A DNA stretch of 41,697 nt from Alkalihalobacillus trypoxylicola (GTDB taxonomy: Bacteria > Bacillota > Bacilli > Bacillales > Bacillaceae_D), in assembly GCF_001590785.1 (NCBI RefSeq), contig NZ_LTAO01000017.1:1-41697 (forward strand), written 5' to 3'. The notes under the pieces are model-generated. The model worked only from the letters and a program-made list of their open reading frames with translations, was not told where the DNA came from and did not search any database. Below, in pieces: positions 25,728 to 32,977 of this stretch. A program made the position numbers and the translations under genes. The stretch's first letter is position 1, and each line of letters starts with the position of its first letter.

Positions 25728-26498
25728 TTAAAATATACCTAGCAATTTCTTTCTTTTAAAAGGTATCGCTTCTTCTATTATAACGGCTTCGTTATTGATT
25801 ACTTGTTCGGAATTTCCCTTTAAGATATTAGTTTGTTCATAGCCAAATTCTTCTTCTATAATAGAATAGGCAGATTTCATTCTAAATGAACGCGAGTTGA
25901 CATTATGTGCATCAGAGGAAACAAAATGTGTTAATTGATGCTCTATTAACTGTTTAGAGAATTTCTGAATCTTTTTACCAAAATGACCGGTAATGCTTGA
26001 TGATGTTACCTGAGTTAAAATACCACTCTTCACAAATTCATATAAAATATTAGGTGATTCTATTAGTTTACTATTCCTTTCAGGATGAACAATGACAGGC
26101 TGATATCCCTCTACCTGAAGCTGATAAAATAATGTTGTAGCATAGCTAGGTACATGGTTAGATGGAAATTCTATAAATAGATAGGTTCCTAGATTAGCTA
26201 GGCTTAAAGCCGTTCCATCCTGTAGCTCTTCTATTAAATCTCCATGAATTCGAAGTTCATGACCTGGTAAAATTTCCAAAGGGATGTTATGTCTTATTAA
26301 TTCCTCATTTAAATCTGTTACTTTCTGATGAACAAGTGGCGCCTCATTTTTTTGAAAAGAAGGGTGACTATAATGAGGAGTCGCTACAATCGTGTTAATT
26401 CCTTCTGACACAGCAACTCTAGCCATTTCAATACTATCCTTTATAGAAGAAGGACCGTCATCTACACCCGACAAAATATGACAATGCAAATCAATCAT
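25728..26498 (-). CDS. PHP-family protein-tyrosine phosphatase (CpsB/YwqE)
   Basis: A manganese-dependent phosphatase that removes phosphate from the BY-kinase and its substrates, controlling chain length and export of the polymer. The 256-residue product starts MIDLHCHILSGVDDGP, the H-x-H and DDGP metal motif of the family, followed by IVATPHYSHP, GHELRIHGDLIEEL, FIEFPSNHVP, PVIVHPERNSKL and HFVSSDAHNVNSR, all conserved metal ligands. GGAAAGGAAG lies upstream with a rather long gap to the ATG. Its kinase partner lies 2.3 kb away on the opposite strand, unlike the collinear ywqC-D-E order of B. subtilis. It is probably the first gene of the cluster transcript. Confidence 0.93.
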   Translation of the reverse strand: MIDLHCHILSGVDDGPSSIKDSIEMARVAVSEGINTIVATPHYSHPSFQKNEAPLVHQKVTDLNEELIRHNIPLEILPGHELRIHGDLIEELQDGTALSLANLGTYLFIEFPSNHVPSYATTLFYQLQVEGYQPVIVHPERNSKLIESPNILYEFVKSGILTQVTSSSITGHFGKKIQKFSKQLIEHQLTHFVSSDAHNVNSRSFRMKSAYSIIEEEFGYEQTNILKGNSEQVINNEAVIIEEAIPFKRKKLLGIF

Positions 26499-26910
26499 AC
26501 TTATTATTTCTTCCTTTCCTAATAGTATTTTTTATGAAATTCCACTTACAATACATTAGTAAAAAAGTCCCGATAAAAATAAACGCACTTTTTATATTAC
26601 CATATTTTAACTAGATTATAAATCATAAATTGTAAGTTTACATATCATTTGTTGGTGTTTTTCTGAAATAATCAATCGCATTCAAAAAAGTCCTATATAT
26701 TTCTATGTAATAACCGAATTCTTTATTTTTAAGATTTGATTTCTACATTACTACATATTTCTGATAATTCCTACAGAATATGATCAATTTCATGCTTTTT
26801 ACTAAAAATTACATCTAAGGTCTTAACTAGAATTCTTTATAAGAAAATTTAATACTTTAAAAAGAAATAAGGGTGACTTTGGAATCAGGACAAATAGAAC
26901 TCAAACAAAA
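26499..26910. other. AT-rich regulatory gap upstream of cpsB
   Basis: No gene is seen. On the minus strand two similar blocks occur, AGGACTTTTTT (near 26692-26683) and GGGACTTTTTT (near 26571-26561), and an AGTTCTATTT at 26901-26892 resembles a SinR box (GTTCTYT). No convincing -35/-10 pair was found, although a promoter for the cluster should be here. Confidence 0.4.
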
Positions 26911-26940
26911 GAACGAAAAATCATACATTTTTCGTCCTTT
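26911..26940. terminator. terminator of the LCP gene
   Basis: GAACGAAAAA pairs with TTTTTCGTC around a short loop, just after the LCP stop codon. Read on the minus strand it ends in a TTTTTCGTTCTTTTG tract; T-runs exist on both sides, so it may work in both directions. Confidence 0.75.
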
Positions 26941-26949
26941 TTATCATAA

Positions 26950-27882
26950 TTATTGAGAGGATGCTGTAGTAGAATGTTCAAGCTCTAAGTGTTCACGAAG
27001 CTCTTGACTAACTCGAACTACCTCTTCATCCGGAACCTGCAAATAGTATATTCCATTAATTGTAGCGTTATTACCCTTAATTTCCATCTGTTCAACCGTG
27101 TGACGTGCTTCTTTATAATTAGATTGAATACTCCAAATCGAATTCAAATCTAAATCAGTTCTTACTGAGCCACCTACTGCTTCCAAAATGCTGCCTACCT
27201 TTGTTATTGAGCTAAACTGAGCACCTTCCTGGATTACGGCATCGACGACCTGACGCTGACGATCATTTCGGCCGAAATCTCCTCGAGGATCTTCATATCT
27301 CATTCTTGCAAAAGCTAATGCTTCTTCACCGTTCATAAAGTTTTCACCTTCCGGAAAAGTAAACCCACCTTGCTCAAAAGTGAATGCGTTATCTACCGTC
27401 ACTCCCCCTAATGCATCTACTAAACCTTTAAACCCTTCCATATTAATACTCGCATAGTGGTCAATCGGAATATTCAAGAAATTTTCAACCGTATCAATCG
27501 TCATTTGAATACCACCAAATGCGTAGGCATGGTTGATTTTATCCTGTTCTCCTCTTCCAATCAGCTCAGTTCTTGTATCACGCGGAATACTAAGCATTTT
27601 CACAGATTCTTCCTTTGGATTTACAGTCAAAACAATAATCGTATCGGATCTTCCACTATGAGTATCACCAGTTGAATCGACACCCGTTAACAAAATTGAT
27701 AATGGCTCTTGGTCATCCATATTGACCTCTTTATCACGTTTATCAGAAATTGGTCGTTCTAATGGCTCATGTATCTGTTCCACTGTTTTCGTGACCGAGT
27801 TATATAAGTAAAAACCATAACCAACGACACCGATAAAGAGAACTCCTAGTATTGAGCCGAAAATGATGATAAATTTTCTCAT
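26950..27882 (-). CDS. LCP (LytR-CpsA-Psr) family glycopolymer transferase
   Basis: A membrane-anchored extracytoplasmic enzyme that transfers lipid-linked glycopolymers (teichoic acids, capsule) to peptidoglycan. The 310-residue chain has one N-terminal helix (residues 4-27) and an outer LCP domain (about 60-215): LSILLTGVDSTGDTHSGRSDTIIVLTVNP, MLSIPRDTRTELIGRGEQDKINHAYAFGG with the conserved Arg and Asp residues, VDALGGVTVDN, and EALAFARMRYEDPRGDFGRNDRQRQVV. AAAGGAG precedes the ATG. It stands at the boundary between the minus-strand cluster and the divergent Wzz/BY-kinase pair, suggesting it attaches the product of this locus to the wall (inference). Closest B. subtilis relatives are TagT/TagU/TagV. 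Confidence 0.93.
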   Translation of the reverse strand: MRKFIIIFGSILGVLFIGVVGYGFYLYNSVTKTVEQIHEPLERPISDKRDKEVNMDDQEPLSILLTGVDSTGDTHSGRSDTIIVLTVNPKEESVKMLSIPRDTRTELIGRGEQDKINHAYAFGGIQMTIDTVENFLNIPIDHYASINMEGFKGLVDALGGVTVDNAFTFEQGGFTFPEGENFMNGEEALAFARMRYEDPRGDFGRNDRQRQVVDAVIQEGAQFSSITKVGSILEAVGGSVRTDLDLNSIWSIQSNYKEARHTVEQMEIKGNNATINGIYYLQVPDEEVVRVSQELREHLELEHSTTASSQ

Positions 27883-28003
27883 ATTATTGCTCCTTTAGTT
27901 TCTTCAAATTACATATTTTTCGCTTATTTAATTTCCTTTTACTATTATATAGGAAAAATACTCTAAACAGCAATCTGATTTTTTTCTTTTCTAGTTTACA
28001 AAT

Positions 28004-28014
28004 TATGATATAAT
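28004..28014 (+). promoter_or_regulatory. extended -10 sigma-A promoter of the Wzz/BY-kinase operon
   Basis: TATGATATAAT is a perfect extended -10 box; no good -35 is present, as often with this promoter type. Transcription should start near 28021, just before the leader ORF. Confidence 0.7.
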
Positions 28015-28029
28015 TCTAGGAGATTACTC

Positions 28030-28062
28030 ATGCTTTATGGTCTGGAAGGAGATTCAATATAA
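28030..28062 (+). CDS. 10-codon leader peptide upstream of the Wzz-like gene
   Basis: ATG CTT TAT GGT CTG GAA GGA GAT TCA ATA TAA encodes MLYGLEGDSI. AGGAG lies 7 nt before its ATG, and its stop is 2 nt before the Wzz start. The Wzz ribosome binding site (AAGGAG) is inside this ORF and rather far (12-13 nt) from the Wzz ATG, so coupling through the leader may help Wzz translation. Confidence 0.5.
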   Translation: MLYGLEGDSI

Positions 28063-28064
28063 AA

Positions 28065-28769
28065 ATGGAAGAAACGATTAGCTTACAGGATATTTTTAAC
28101 ACATTAAAACGTAGACTAAAATTACTTTTCATTATCCCACTAATTGCCCTTGTTTTAAGCGGTGTCATCAGTTATTTTTTACTCACACCTACTTATGAAA
28201 GCACCGCTCAAATATTAATTTCACAAGAAAATAGTGAACAAGTTATTTCACAGCAGGATGTTCGGACCAACCTAGAATTAATTAATACATATAATGAAGT
28301 AATGAGAAGCGCAGCTATTCTCGACCTTGTAATTGACGAATTAAATTTAGACACTACCGTCAATTCTTTAAAAAATTCGCTTTCCATTTCTAGTGAAAAT
28401 AATTCACAGGTTATGAACTTAACGGTTGAGCATGTTGACCCAGCTATAGCTGTTAATATTGCCAATACAACAGCGACGATATTCGAAGAGCAAATTGTCA
28501 ACCTAATGAATATTGACAATGTGAATATCCTCGCTCCTGCAACATTAGGGGAAAATCCTTCTCCTGTTAGTCCAAACCCAACCTTAAATATGGCGATTGC
28601 TTTAGTTATCGGTTTAATGCTAGCAGTTGGCCTTGCCTTTTTGTTAGAATATTTAGACCCGACCATTAAATCAGAGGAAGAGCTTGAAAAGCTATTAGAA
28701 TTACCATTATTAGGTGTAGTTCCGAATATGGATGAAGAAATGAAACTAGATAACAGGAAACCCTCTTAA
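28065..28769 (+). CDS. Wzz/CapA-type chain-length regulator and BY-kinase modulator (YwqC/YveK-like)
   Basis: A 234-residue polysaccharide co-polymerase that sets chain length and activates the partner tyrosine kinase. It has the standard layout: a short cytosolic start (ETISLQDIFNTLKRRLK), a first membrane helix (about 22-43), an outer coiled region (ESTAQILISQENSEQ...), the proline-rich motif NPSPVSPNPTLNMAIAL, a second helix (about 175-197) and a C-terminal cytosolic tail that contacts the kinase (EYLDPTIKSEEELEKLLELPLLGVVPNMDE). It is followed 19 bp later by the kinase gene, with one promoter for both. Confidence 0.93.
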   Translation: MEETISLQDIFNTLKRRLKLLFIIPLIALVLSGVISYFLLTPTYESTAQILISQENSEQVISQQDVRTNLELINTYNEVMRSAAILDLVIDELNLDTTVNSLKNSLSISSENNSQVMNLTVEHVDPAIAVNIANTTATIFEEQIVNLMNIDNVNILAPATLGENPSPVSPNPTLNMAIALVIGLMLAVGLAFLLEYLDPTIKSEEELEKLLELPLLGVVPNMDEEMKLDNRKPS

Positions 28770-28788
28770 TAGATAAGGAGTGTATAAG

Positions 28789-29481
28789 TTGGCACGTCGA
28801 GAATTGAAATCACCTACCAAAAAGAGAGCGTTAATTGCAAATGAACGACCAAAATCTCCAATTACGGAGCAATATCGTACGATTCGTACAAATATTGAAT
28901 TTTCTTCTGTTGATCAGGAATTAAAAACCTTACTCGTTACATCATCTGGTCCGGGAGAAGGTAAATCTACTACTGCCGCTAATTTAGCGATTGTCCTTGC
29001 TCAAAACGGAAATGATGTACTATTGGTCGATACTGATTTACGTAAGCCTACTGTTCATCATACGTTTGGTATTCTTAACACAAGGGGATTAACTAATCTC
29101 CTAATGAAAACAGAGGTAATAGAGGACGTTATTCAAACTAGTAAAGTCGAAAGATTATCCATTTTACCAAGTGGACCGATTCCTCCTAATCCCGCTGAAT
29201 TATTAAATTCAAAGACAATGGAGCTAACCTTAGAAAGCTTTAAAAGCAAATATGATATTATTGTGCTAGACACCCCCCCTGTTATGGCCGTTACGGACGC
29301 GCAGGTGCTTGGAAACAAGGTAGACGGTTCTATCCTAGTTGTATCAAACGGGAAAACCGATCGTAATCAAGCTGTCAAAACAAAAGAATTATTATCACAA
29401 ACAAGCTCTAAGCTACTCGGTGTTGTATTTAACAACAAAGAAGTAAAAAAAGGAAATTATTATTATTATTACGGGGAGTAA
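28789..29481 (+). CDS. BY-type protein-tyrosine kinase (CpsD/YwqD-like)
   Basis: A 230-residue cytosolic bacterial tyrosine kinase that works with the Wzz partner and phosphorylates itself and target enzymes such as UDP-glucose dehydrogenase. Motifs: EQYRTIRTNIEFSS (the RxxRTN-like oligomer motif), Walker A SGPGEGKSTTAANLA with Lys at about residue 59, Walker A' VLLVDTDLRKP (about 83-93), Walker B IIVLDTPPV (about 160), and a C-terminal tyrosine cluster YYYYY at about 224-228. The TTG at 28789 is preferred because AAGGAG lies 8 nt upstream; the GTG at 28780 overlaps this site. The cognate phosphatase gene lies at 25.7-26.5 kb. Confidence 0.94.
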   Translation: MARRELKSPTKKRALIANERPKSPITEQYRTIRTNIEFSSVDQELKTLLVTSSGPGEGKSTTAANLAIVLAQNGNDVLLVDTDLRKPTVHHTFGILNTRGLTNLLMKTEVIEDVIQTSKVERLSILPSGPIPPNPAELLNSKTMELTLESFKSKYDIIVLDTPPVMAVTDAQVLGNKVDGSILVVSNGKTDRNQAVKTKELLSQTSSKLLGVVFNNKEVKKGNYYYYYGE

Positions 29482-29491
29482 GGAAAAAAGA

Positions 29492-29521
29492 AGCATTTGC
29501 TTTTAAGAGCATCTGCTTTTT
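29492..29521 (+). terminator. terminator of the Wzz/BY-kinase operon
   Basis: AGCA-TT-TGCT pairs with AGCA-TC-TGCT with one internal loop, followed by TTTTTTT, 10 nt after the stop codon. Confidence 0.65.
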
Positions 29522-29762
29522 TTGTTCTTCTTATTTAATAACCTAAAGTTTATACAGCCATTAGGTTGGAACTAAGATAAACAATCCTCCTGCCCGCAAA
29601 TAAGATTGAATCCATCATTAAATAAACGTTTAATTAATAGGTATAGCACCAGCTTTTCTAATAGCTGTTCTTTCAGTAGCCTAAAGACTTAATGATTTTA
29701 ATAAGTTAAACATTATCCCATGCTAGTAATGATATTAACTTTCAAATTTCACTATAATGAAA
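29522..29762. other. intergenic stretch, nothing recognised
   Basis: About 240 bp between two convergent terminators. It is AT-rich and has no start signal with an open frame worth calling; no repeat of the other families is seen. Confidence 0.5.
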
Positions 29763-29788
29763 AAAACGACCTAAAAAAAGGTCGTTTT
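29763..29788 (-). terminator. terminator of the NlpC/P60 hydrolase gene
   Basis: AAAACGACC and GGTCGTTTT form a perfect 9-bp stem with a short A/T loop, a few bases after the stop codon; T-runs occur on both strands. Confidence 0.85.
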
Positions 29789-29792
29789 GCTT

Positions 29793-31133
29793 TTAATGGA
29801 GACGCTTTGCTCCTAAGTATCTTGGTTTCCAATAGCTATTATCCATGCTAGTAATCGTTACTCCTGTAGATGAACCACTATGAATGAATTGATTATTACC
29901 GATATAAATACCGTTATGAGACGGTCCATCTGATATGGTTTGGAAGAACACTATATCCCCAACACTAGGCTTAGAAACGCTTGTGCCAGCATTCCATTGA
30001 GTTGCTACTGTTCTTGGTAAATTAATTCCTTGTTGCTTGAATACATATTGTATAAACCCACTGCAATCAAATCCAGCTGTGCTAGTTCCTCCCCATACAT
30101 ACGGAACTCCTATGTACAATGATGCTTCTGCAATTAAATTGGTTACGAGTGCTCCCGCTGAATTATTGGAGCCTGCTGAAGAGTTGCCACCACTAGTTTG
30201 TTCTTTATCGCCTTGATTCGTTGAAACTTCATTCAGCTTTGCAAAGGTTTTAGGTCCTGCAATTCCGTCTGCCGTTAATCCGTGTGTTCTTTGGAAGGAT
30301 CGGACAGCGCTTTCTGTATCTTTTCCATAGTAGCCTGTTGGTTCTTGATTAAAGACGCCTACGGAACGTAGCTGTGATTGTAGGTTCGTAACAGCTTGTC
30401 CACTTACACCCACTCGTAAAATAGAAGAGTTGCTAGATGATGAGTTTGAATTTGAAGAAGAACCTGAATTTGAATTTGATGAACCACTATTGGAATTGGA
30501 AGAACCTGAGTTTGAAGAGTTCCCGCCTACTTTATTTGCTAAAGCATTCATGGTTTGTGGGCCAGCAATCCCATCTACCGTCAAATTATGATCCTTTTGA
30601 AAATTACGGACGGCTTGAGCTGTTCCATTTCCATATATTCCATCGATCGAGATCTTATAATAGCCTTGAGATGAAAGTTGATTTTGTAAAGTAGTAACGG
30701 CACCTCCTCTGCTTCCATTTCGCAAAATCGAATTAGAAGCAACATTACTAGAAACATTTTGACTACTGTTATTTGAAGAATTGGAGCTAGAACTAGAATT
30801 ATTAGAATTGCTATTACTAGATTTTGCTCCGAGTGCAGAAAAGGTTTTTGGTCCTACAATTCCATCAGCAGTTAGATTGTTCTTTCTCTGAAAATCCTTA
30901 ACAGCATCCACCGTTATTACTCCAAAATAACCAGTTGATTCTTTATAGGTAAAGAAACCTTTCTCTGTTAACACATCCTGTAATTCAACAACGTCACTAT
31001 GACTCATCCCTTGTCTTAGTGTTTGGTCTCCTAAAGCAGCTTCTGTTATTAGAGGCGTTGATAAAACAATCCCAGTCGCAACTGTAGATGAAACAAACAC
31101 CCTTTTCATAGATGACTGTTTTTTTACTACCAT
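29793..31133 (-). CDS. secreted NlpC/P60 endopeptidase with three peptidoglycan-binding domains
   Basis: A secreted cell-wall hydrolase expected to cut gamma-D-Glu-(meso-A2pm/Lys) stem-peptide bonds. The 446-residue protein has a signal peptide (1-33, cleavage near ITEAA), three PG_binding_1 domains (about 38-100, 135-200, 236-300), each ending DGIVGPKTF or DGIAGPQT/KT, joined by Ser/Asn-rich linkers, and a C-terminal NlpC/P60 domain (about 325-446). Catalytic residues are visible: Cys in STAGFDCSGFIQYVF (about residue 357), His in GPSHNGIYIG, and a further His in FIHSGSSTG. AAGGAGG lies 10 nt upstream of the ATG. The gene stands alone with a terminator and an upstream WalR-like box. Family members serve in cell separation and wall turnover. 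Confidence 0.94.
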   Translation of the reverse strand: MVVKKQSSMKRVFVSSTVATGIVLSTPLITEAALGDQTLRQGMSHSDVVELQDVLTEKGFFTYKESTGYFGVITVDAVKDFQRKNNLTADGIVGPKTFSALGAKSSNSNSNNSSSSSNSSNNSSQNVSSNVASNSILRNGSRGGAVTTLQNQLSSQGYYKISIDGIYGNGTAQAVRNFQKDHNLTVDGIAGPQTMNALANKVGGNSSNSGSSNSNSGSSNSNSGSSSNSNSSSSNSSILRVGVSGQAVTNLQSQLRSVGVFNQEPTGYYGKDTESAVRSFQRTHGLTADGIAGPKTFAKLNEVSTNQGDKEQTSGGNSSAGSNNSAGALVTNLIAEASLYIGVPYVWGGTSTAGFDCSGFIQYVFKQQGINLPRTVATQWNAGTSVSKPSVGDIVFFQTISDGPSHNGIYIGNNQFIHSGSSTGVTITSMDNSYWKPRYLGAKRLH

Positions 31134-31295
31134 TGTCCTAAGTCCTCCTTCTTTCTGTTTCCTGTCAGTTTATAAGACTTATTGCTTAGTTCCTTTTAAT
31201 TCCACATAATGTAGTATATATTTTGCTGTATATATGACGTATTTCCTAGTTTCATAACGTATATTTTACTTGATAAAACGACATTTTTCTATCTT

Positions 31296-31312
31296 TGTAA
31301 CATAAATGTAAT
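31296..31312 (+). promoter_or_regulatory. WalR-box upstream of the NlpC/P60 hydrolase gene
   Basis: TGTAAC-ATAAA-TGTAAT is a perfect match to the WalR (YycF) consensus TGTWAH-N5-TGTWAH, about 165 bp upstream of the start codon. It lies in reverse orientation relative to the gene. Control of wall hydrolases by WalRK is established in Bacillus; whether this site activates or represses is not known. Confidence 0.55.
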
Positions 31313-31728
31313 AATATAAGATCAAAGTGCCTATTCCTATATAACTATACCCACATAAAATTGAGATTTTTTATAGACAAAACCACAATTTCACTTATTG
31401 TTTATTATTACTTAGTTACTTTTAATAATCCTTTTGATCCATTTATCTATTACAAACATTAGGATCATTAGACCTAGTAATTAAATGTAATTTCAATATA
31501 ACTAAATTAACTAGGTTTATGAGACTACTAGAGAGAGTTTCTTTGTTGAATTTATATTCAGAAATATTTAAATATTCTATATTATTCAGAAGTTTAAAAA
31601 AGGAATGTTTTATTTTAGGACGAATATATATTAGAAGAAGTTAATCGTTTTTATGTTTCTATTTATAGAATTTGTGGAAATAAATAATGAGGAAACTAAA
31701 AGATTAGAGAAAAGATGGGGTGTATTTA
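31313..31728. other. AT-rich intergenic stretch, nothing recognised
   Basis: About 415 bp with no credible start signal on either strand before the small ORF at 31729, and no member of the repeat families. The single-strand A/T richness is higher than in the neighbouring genes. Confidence 0.4.
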
Positions 31729-31857
31729 ATGCCAATGCATCATATGAAAGAAATCTGGACTCCTTTTAAACTTTTTAGAGTGAAGTTTTTCAAATCAGAT
31801 GAAGGCTCTATCTATGTAAAGGTAGGAAAACAAAAAAGAAAAAAGATTAAATCATAA
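31729..31857 (+). CDS. possible small basic protein (42 aa)
   Basis: An open frame MPMHHMKEIWTPF... ends in a very basic tail (KQKRKKIKS). GGGGTG lies 6 nt before the ATG, and a perfect plus-strand terminator follows at 31954. I do not recognise a family. The combination of start signal, terminator and the otherwise empty region makes a small expressed protein plausible but unproven. Confidence 0.4.
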   Translation: MPMHHMKEIWTPFKLFRVKFFKSDEGSIYVKVGKQKRKKIKS

Positions 31858-31903
31858 TTTAACGACAAGCTGAAATACACGACCCGTTATTTAAAACAAA
31901 AAA

Positions 31904-31930
31904 GTTCATCTACTCAATCGATAGATGAAC
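31904..31930 (-). terminator. terminator of the sinR-like gene
   Basis: GTTCATCTA and TAGATGAAC form a perfect 9-bp stem; on the minus strand TTTTTTG follows. It lies 75 bp after the stop of the minus-strand regulator gene. Confidence 0.75.
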
Positions 31931-31953
31931 CGTATATTTTAAGCTGTCTTTTT

Positions 31954-31989
31954 AGAGTGATACTATAAAAAATAGTATGACTCTTTTTT
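31954..31989 (+). terminator. plus-strand terminator after the small ORF
   Basis: AGAGT-G-ATACTAT pairs with ATAGTAT-G-ACTCT, followed by TTTTTT, oriented for plus-strand transcripts such as that of the 42-aa ORF. Confidence 0.75.
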
Positions 31990-32003
31990 ATTAGTTCGAA
32001 GTA

Positions 32004-32339
32004 TTAATTCAGCTTCCATCTTTCAGCACGTTTATTGGCAAGAAACTCTTTAAATTTCTCCTTGCTCACATTAGATTGACTTGCCTCTGTGACAAGCTCC
32101 ATCCATTTTGAATCAAGCGGCTCTGCCTTAAGGCCTTCTACTGCATACATACTATTCATCGATAGATTGGTTGATTGTAAAACTGCATATATTCGTTCCA
32201 TAAGCTCTTTTTGTGGTTCATAAGGAAGCTTTCTTTCTTCAATAAACTCCAAATCGCTAGGTTGAATTCCTACTGTTTCGGCAAGCATTTTCTTTGATAT
32301 CCCTTTTTCTAACCTTAATTTCTTTATATTATTAATCAA
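32004..32339 (-). CDS. sinR: SinR-like transcriptional regulator
   Basis: A 111-residue repressor, the same length as B. subtilis SinR, which holds back biofilm matrix genes. An N-terminal XRE-type helix-turn-helix (LINNIKKLRLEKGISKKMLAETVG..., residues 1-60) is joined to a C-terminal SinI/SinR dimerisation hairpin (LDSKWMELVTEASQSNVSKEKFKEFLANKR), close to LDSEWEKLVRDAMTSGVSKKQFREFL of SinR. The start is taken as TTG at 32339: GAGGTG lies 6 nt upstream and the resulting N-terminus matches SinR (MIGQRIKQYRKEKG). A longer frame of 140 residues has no ribosome binding site and no homology in its extra part. No sinI-like gene is seen beside it. Exopolysaccharide genes nearby are plausible targets (inference). 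Confidence 0.86.
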   Translation of the reverse strand: MINNIKKLRLEKGISKKMLAETVGIQPSDLEFIEERKLPYEPQKELMERIYAVLQSTNLSMNSMYAVEGLKAEPLDSKWMELVTEASQSNVSKEKFKEFLANKRAERWKLN

Positions 32340-32588
32340 TGTCCTCACCTCAGTATCTAGAATCAAACAAATGGTCATACAGTTAAACTTGAAAAGTATT
32401 TGTCGATTTTTCATACTTTTTATCAATATACATAATATTATACTACCTTTTAGTCAATTTATCCTATTAAATTTCAATTTATTGAACAAATTATCCGAGT
32501 TTATGAATCTCATGAAACCTTTTTGGCTTTCAATTCGTCTTTTATATTAGAAAATTAATCAATTGATTCGTTCGGGAACTAATCTAGT

Positions 32589-32858
32589 AATTGAATCAAT
32601 TTCATAATTCTTATAATAAAAACCGAACAATTTGGTGTTTGATTTCCACTTTAGGTAGATGCTTTCCCAAGGGCTTGTCTTCAGCTAACTCTGACTACGC
32701 AGAGCTTCGCCAGAGTGGATCTTCAGACTGCGCTGAGCCTTTGGGAGTCACTACCTATCGTTTCAATCATCGAGTGGATTCACAAAATTTCAAAACATAT
32801 TTTATAAGAAACGTTCGATTTTATTCGTTTATAGAGCAATTATGAAATTCACTCAATT
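32589..32858 (+). mobile_element. MITE-like palindromic element, single complete copy
   Basis: A 270-bp imperfect palindrome. Its ends (AATTGAATCAATTTCATAATT, 32589-32609, and AATTATGAAATTCACTCAATT, 32838-32858) are inverted with three or so mismatches, and TA dinucleotides at both edges suggest a target duplication. The core (32639-32769) is the same as in the copies near deoD. There is no transposase. It fills the divergent gap between the sinR-like and protease genes. The 84-codon frame over it is not a gene. Confidence 0.8.
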
Positions 32859-32898
32859 ATAAGTTTTTTTAAGAATTTGGCAAAAAAGCGATTACTCT

Positions 32899-32908
32899 TT
32901 GTTATAAT
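32899..32908 (+). promoter_or_regulatory. extended -10 promoter of the S1C protease gene
   Basis: TTTGTTATAAT contains TGN-TATAAT; the nearest -35-like TTGGCA is 20 bp upstream, longer than ideal. It lies 70 bp before the start codon and just after the MITE-like element. Confidence 0.55.
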
Positions 32909-32977
32909 GTGGGTATATTATTACATAAAAGTGATAATCCTTTTTAGTCTAAGGATACGATATAAAGGAGGATTCAT

